The notes below the pieces were generated by a model. It searched no databases and was not told where the DNA came from. It worked only from the letters and a program-made list of their open reading frames with translations. Shown here one piece after another: positions 62,601 through 64,000 of a stretch of 64,000 nt of DNA; position 1 is the stretch's first letter, and each line of letters begins with the position of its first letter. Source of the stretch: JAFECT01 sp963838235 (GTDB lineage: Bacteria; Pseudomonadota; Alphaproteobacteria; Caulobacterales; Caulobacteraceae); assembly GCA_963838235.1 (NCBI GenBank), contig CAWIQJ010000006.1:868001-932000 (forward strand), written 5' to 3'. The position numbers and the translations under genes are program-made.

Positions 62601-63641
62601 ATGACCCGCGCCATGTCCCAGACCGGCACCCGCAATCTGCTCACCGACGTCCAAGGCCTCACGGTCGGCTCCGCCCACGACGAGCGGGCCCGCACCGGCG
62701 TGACCGTGATCTTGGCCGACGGCCTGGTCGCGGCCGGCTGTACCATCCTCGGCGGCGGGCCCGGCACGCGCGAGACCGATGCGCTCAAGCCCGAGAACCT
62801 GGTCGGGCGGCTCGACGCCATCACCTTTGCGGGCGGTTCGGTCTACGGCCTGGCGGCGGCCGAGGCGGCGACCGCGGTCCTGGGCGCCGAGGGACGCGGT
62901 TTCCGGGTGCGCGAGATCGCGGGCGTCCCGGCTTCGCCCCTGGTTGCGGGCGCGATCCTCTACGACCTCGCCAACGGCGGCGACAAAGGTTGGGGCGAGA
63001 ACCCGCCCTACACCGCCCTGACGCGCGAGGCCCTGAAGGCGGCCGGACCGGACTTCAAGCTCGGCACGGCGGGTGCGGGCTATGGCGCGGCGGCCGGGAC
63101 GCTGAAGGGCGGCCTGGGCTCAGCTTCGGCGGTGACTGCGGACGGAATGACCGTGGGCGCGCTCGCGGCCGTCAACAGTTTCGGCTCGGTGGTCGGCCCG
63201 CACGGCGCCTCGTTCTGGGCCGCGCCCTACGAGATCGACAACGAGTTCGGCGGCACCGACCCGGCCGAACTGTGGGCCGAGCCCGACGCCTGGCCCTTCG
63301 CAAAGCTGGACCCGACGGCGCGCGAGAACACCACCCTGGCCTGCGTCGCCACCGACGTGGACCTGACCGCGGCCGAACTAAAGCGGGTGGCGATCATGGC
63401 CCAGGCCGGCCTCGCCCGCGCCATCCGCCCGGTGTTCGCCCCCTTCGACGGGGACGTGATCTTCGCCCTGTCCACCGCCCGCAGGCCCGCGCCCGAGCCG
63501 CGCCCGCTGGCGGTCGCCCGTCTGGGCGCCCTGGCCGCCGACTGTCTGGCCCGCGCCGTGGCCCGCGGGGTTTTCGAGGCCCGCGCCTGGCCGGGATCGG
63601 AGCTGAAGGACTGGAAGACCCTGAACGGGGCCGGGGCCTGA
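62601..63641 (+). CDS. P1 family (DmpA-like) aminopeptidase
   Basis: This 346-residue Ntn-type peptidase of the S58/DmpA family begins TRNLLTDVQGLTVGSAHDER, typical of the group, with ITFAGGSVYGLAAAEAATAV. A self-cleavage site with a nucleophile is expected before Ser in GGLGSASA. The rest includes AVNSFGSVVGP and ATDVDLTAAELKRVAIMAQA. The ATG at 62601 was chosen; MSQTGTRN four codons later is possible. The family hydrolyses N-terminal D- or beta-amino acids from peptides; the substrate here is unknown. Confidence 0.88.
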   Translation: MTRAMSQTGTRNLLTDVQGLTVGSAHDERARTGVTVILADGLVAAGCTILGGGPGTRETDALKPENLVGRLDAITFAGGSVYGLAAAEAATAVLGAEGRGFRVREIAGVPASPLVAGAILYDLANGGDKGWGENPPYTALTREALKAAGPDFKLGTAGAGYGAAAGTLKGGLGSASAVTADGMTVGALAAVNSFGSVVGPHGASFWAAPYEIDNEFGGTDPAELWAEPDAWPFAKLDPTARENTTLACVATDVDLTAAELKRVAIMAQAGLARAIRPVFAPFDGDVIFALSTARRPAPEPRPLAVARLGALAADCLARAVARGVFEARAWPGSELKDWKTLNGAGA

Positions 63642-63722
63642 GTCCGGGGCTGAGCGGGGCCTTTCCCCGCTTGCGTCTGGGCGGTCCCGACGCTAGGTAT
63701 CGCGCCCTCGCGAAAGCGGCGC

Positions 63723-63799
63723 GCGCCCGTAGCTCAGCTGGATAGAGCACCAGACTACGAATCTGGGGGTCAGGAGTTCGAATCTCTTCGGGCGCGCCA
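63723..63799 (+). tRNA. tRNA-Arg (anticodon ACG)
   Basis: This 77-base tRNA has acceptor arms gcgcccg and cgggcgc, D arm agctcagctggatagagc, anticodon stem ccaga and tctgg around ctACGaa, and T arm ggagttcgaatctc-type. CCA is encoded (63797-63799). It reads CGU by inosine. An integrase gene starts 94 bases after its 3' end, so it is probably the attachment site of an integrated element. Confidence 0.95.
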
Positions 63800-63893
63800 G
63801 CTTTTCAAGCACTTAACGGTATCACGCGGTCTTGAATTCCCCTTACACAATCGTTGCACATAATGGAACGAATTGGGAACGGGAGAAACCACT

Positions 63894-64000
63894 ATGGCCG
63901 ACGCGGTCGCCAAGCACAGCCTTATGGGCGGCAAACTCCATGTGTACCGGCGTCCGGGGAGCAGTCAGTGGCAGTGCTCGGCCTTCCTCGCCGGCAAAAA
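63894..64000 (+). CDS. Site-specific integrase, 5' end only
   Basis: ATG at 63894 follows GGGAGAAAC. The first 35 residues read MADAVAKHSLMGGKLHVYRR, then PGSSQWQCSAFLAGK, the typical N-terminus of tyrosine integrases (GGKLxVYRRxxSxxWxCxxxLxGK) found after tRNA genes in alphaproteobacteria. The rest lies outside the window. With the tRNA upstream, it marks the left end of a prophage, island or integrative element. Confidence 0.8.
   Translation, partial: MADAVAKHSLMGGKLHVYRRPGSSQWQCSAFLAGK

Overview
The window looks like chromosomal DNA of a GC-rich alphaproteobacterium of the Caulobacterales (Caulobacter/Phenylobacterium-like). The reasons are a complete cpa-type Tad pilus locus with CtrA-like boxes beside the pilin, a DnaX protein without its zinc cysteines, a dapE/truA/fmt/def cluster, and the rpmH-rnpA-yidC-engB order. 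This placement is inferred from gene content; no rRNA marker is present.

Layout. 1-2965: amn fragment, a membrane protein/winged-helix pair and a tyrosine phosphatase, all with frameshifts. 3084-14989: Tad pilus locus (two Flp pilins, cpaA-cpaH, a secreted pilus-N-domain protein and a TPR protein). 15083-22812: leucyl aminopeptidase, NlpC/P60 hydrolase, membrane cytochrome c, kdsB, a fused osmoprotectant ABC permease/binding protein, nudC and two small unknown genes. 23179-25748: SRP RNA, dnaX, ybaB. 25992-30517: amtB diverging from a TorF-type porin, then an ABC exporter pair. 30550-38449: a more A/T-rich, tightly coupled four-gene operon encoding a PLD-SNF2 helicase, an Eco57I-like adenine methyltransferase, a GGCT-fold-like protein and a DprA-like protein. 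It is the best candidate for an undescribed defence system. 38548-40427: a RelE/XRE toxin-antitoxin pair with paired palindromic operators, another XRE gene and a DUF5681 gene. 40744-42497: ggt, heavily frameshifted. 42668-49630: histidine kinase, VTT membrane protein, rpmH, rnpA, yidC, engB, amidohydrolase. 49712-52212: argB, a HAD nucleotidase and dapD, all heavily frameshifted. 52227-63641: a PLC-like secreted protein, GH13 glucosidase, MFS transporter, dapE, truA, fmt, def, DUF486, rmuC, recR and a P1-family peptidase. 63723-64000: tRNA-Arg followed by the 5' end of an integrase, so an integrated element probably starts at the right edge.

Most gaps are filled by four families of palindromic intergenic repeats, called A-D here: A, GGGGGAGG/CCTCCCCC hairpins; B, composite CACGAAAA/CACACGGA elements with a 9-base period; C, CATCCCGG...CCGGGATG elements; D, AAAAGTGG...CCGGTTTT elements.

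Single-base frameshifts are concentrated in a few stretches (1-2965, 40.7-42.5 kb, 49.7-52.2 kb, with isolated cases in amtB and rmuC). They hit normally essential genes (argB, dapD), so they are more likely consensus errors than real pseudogenes.
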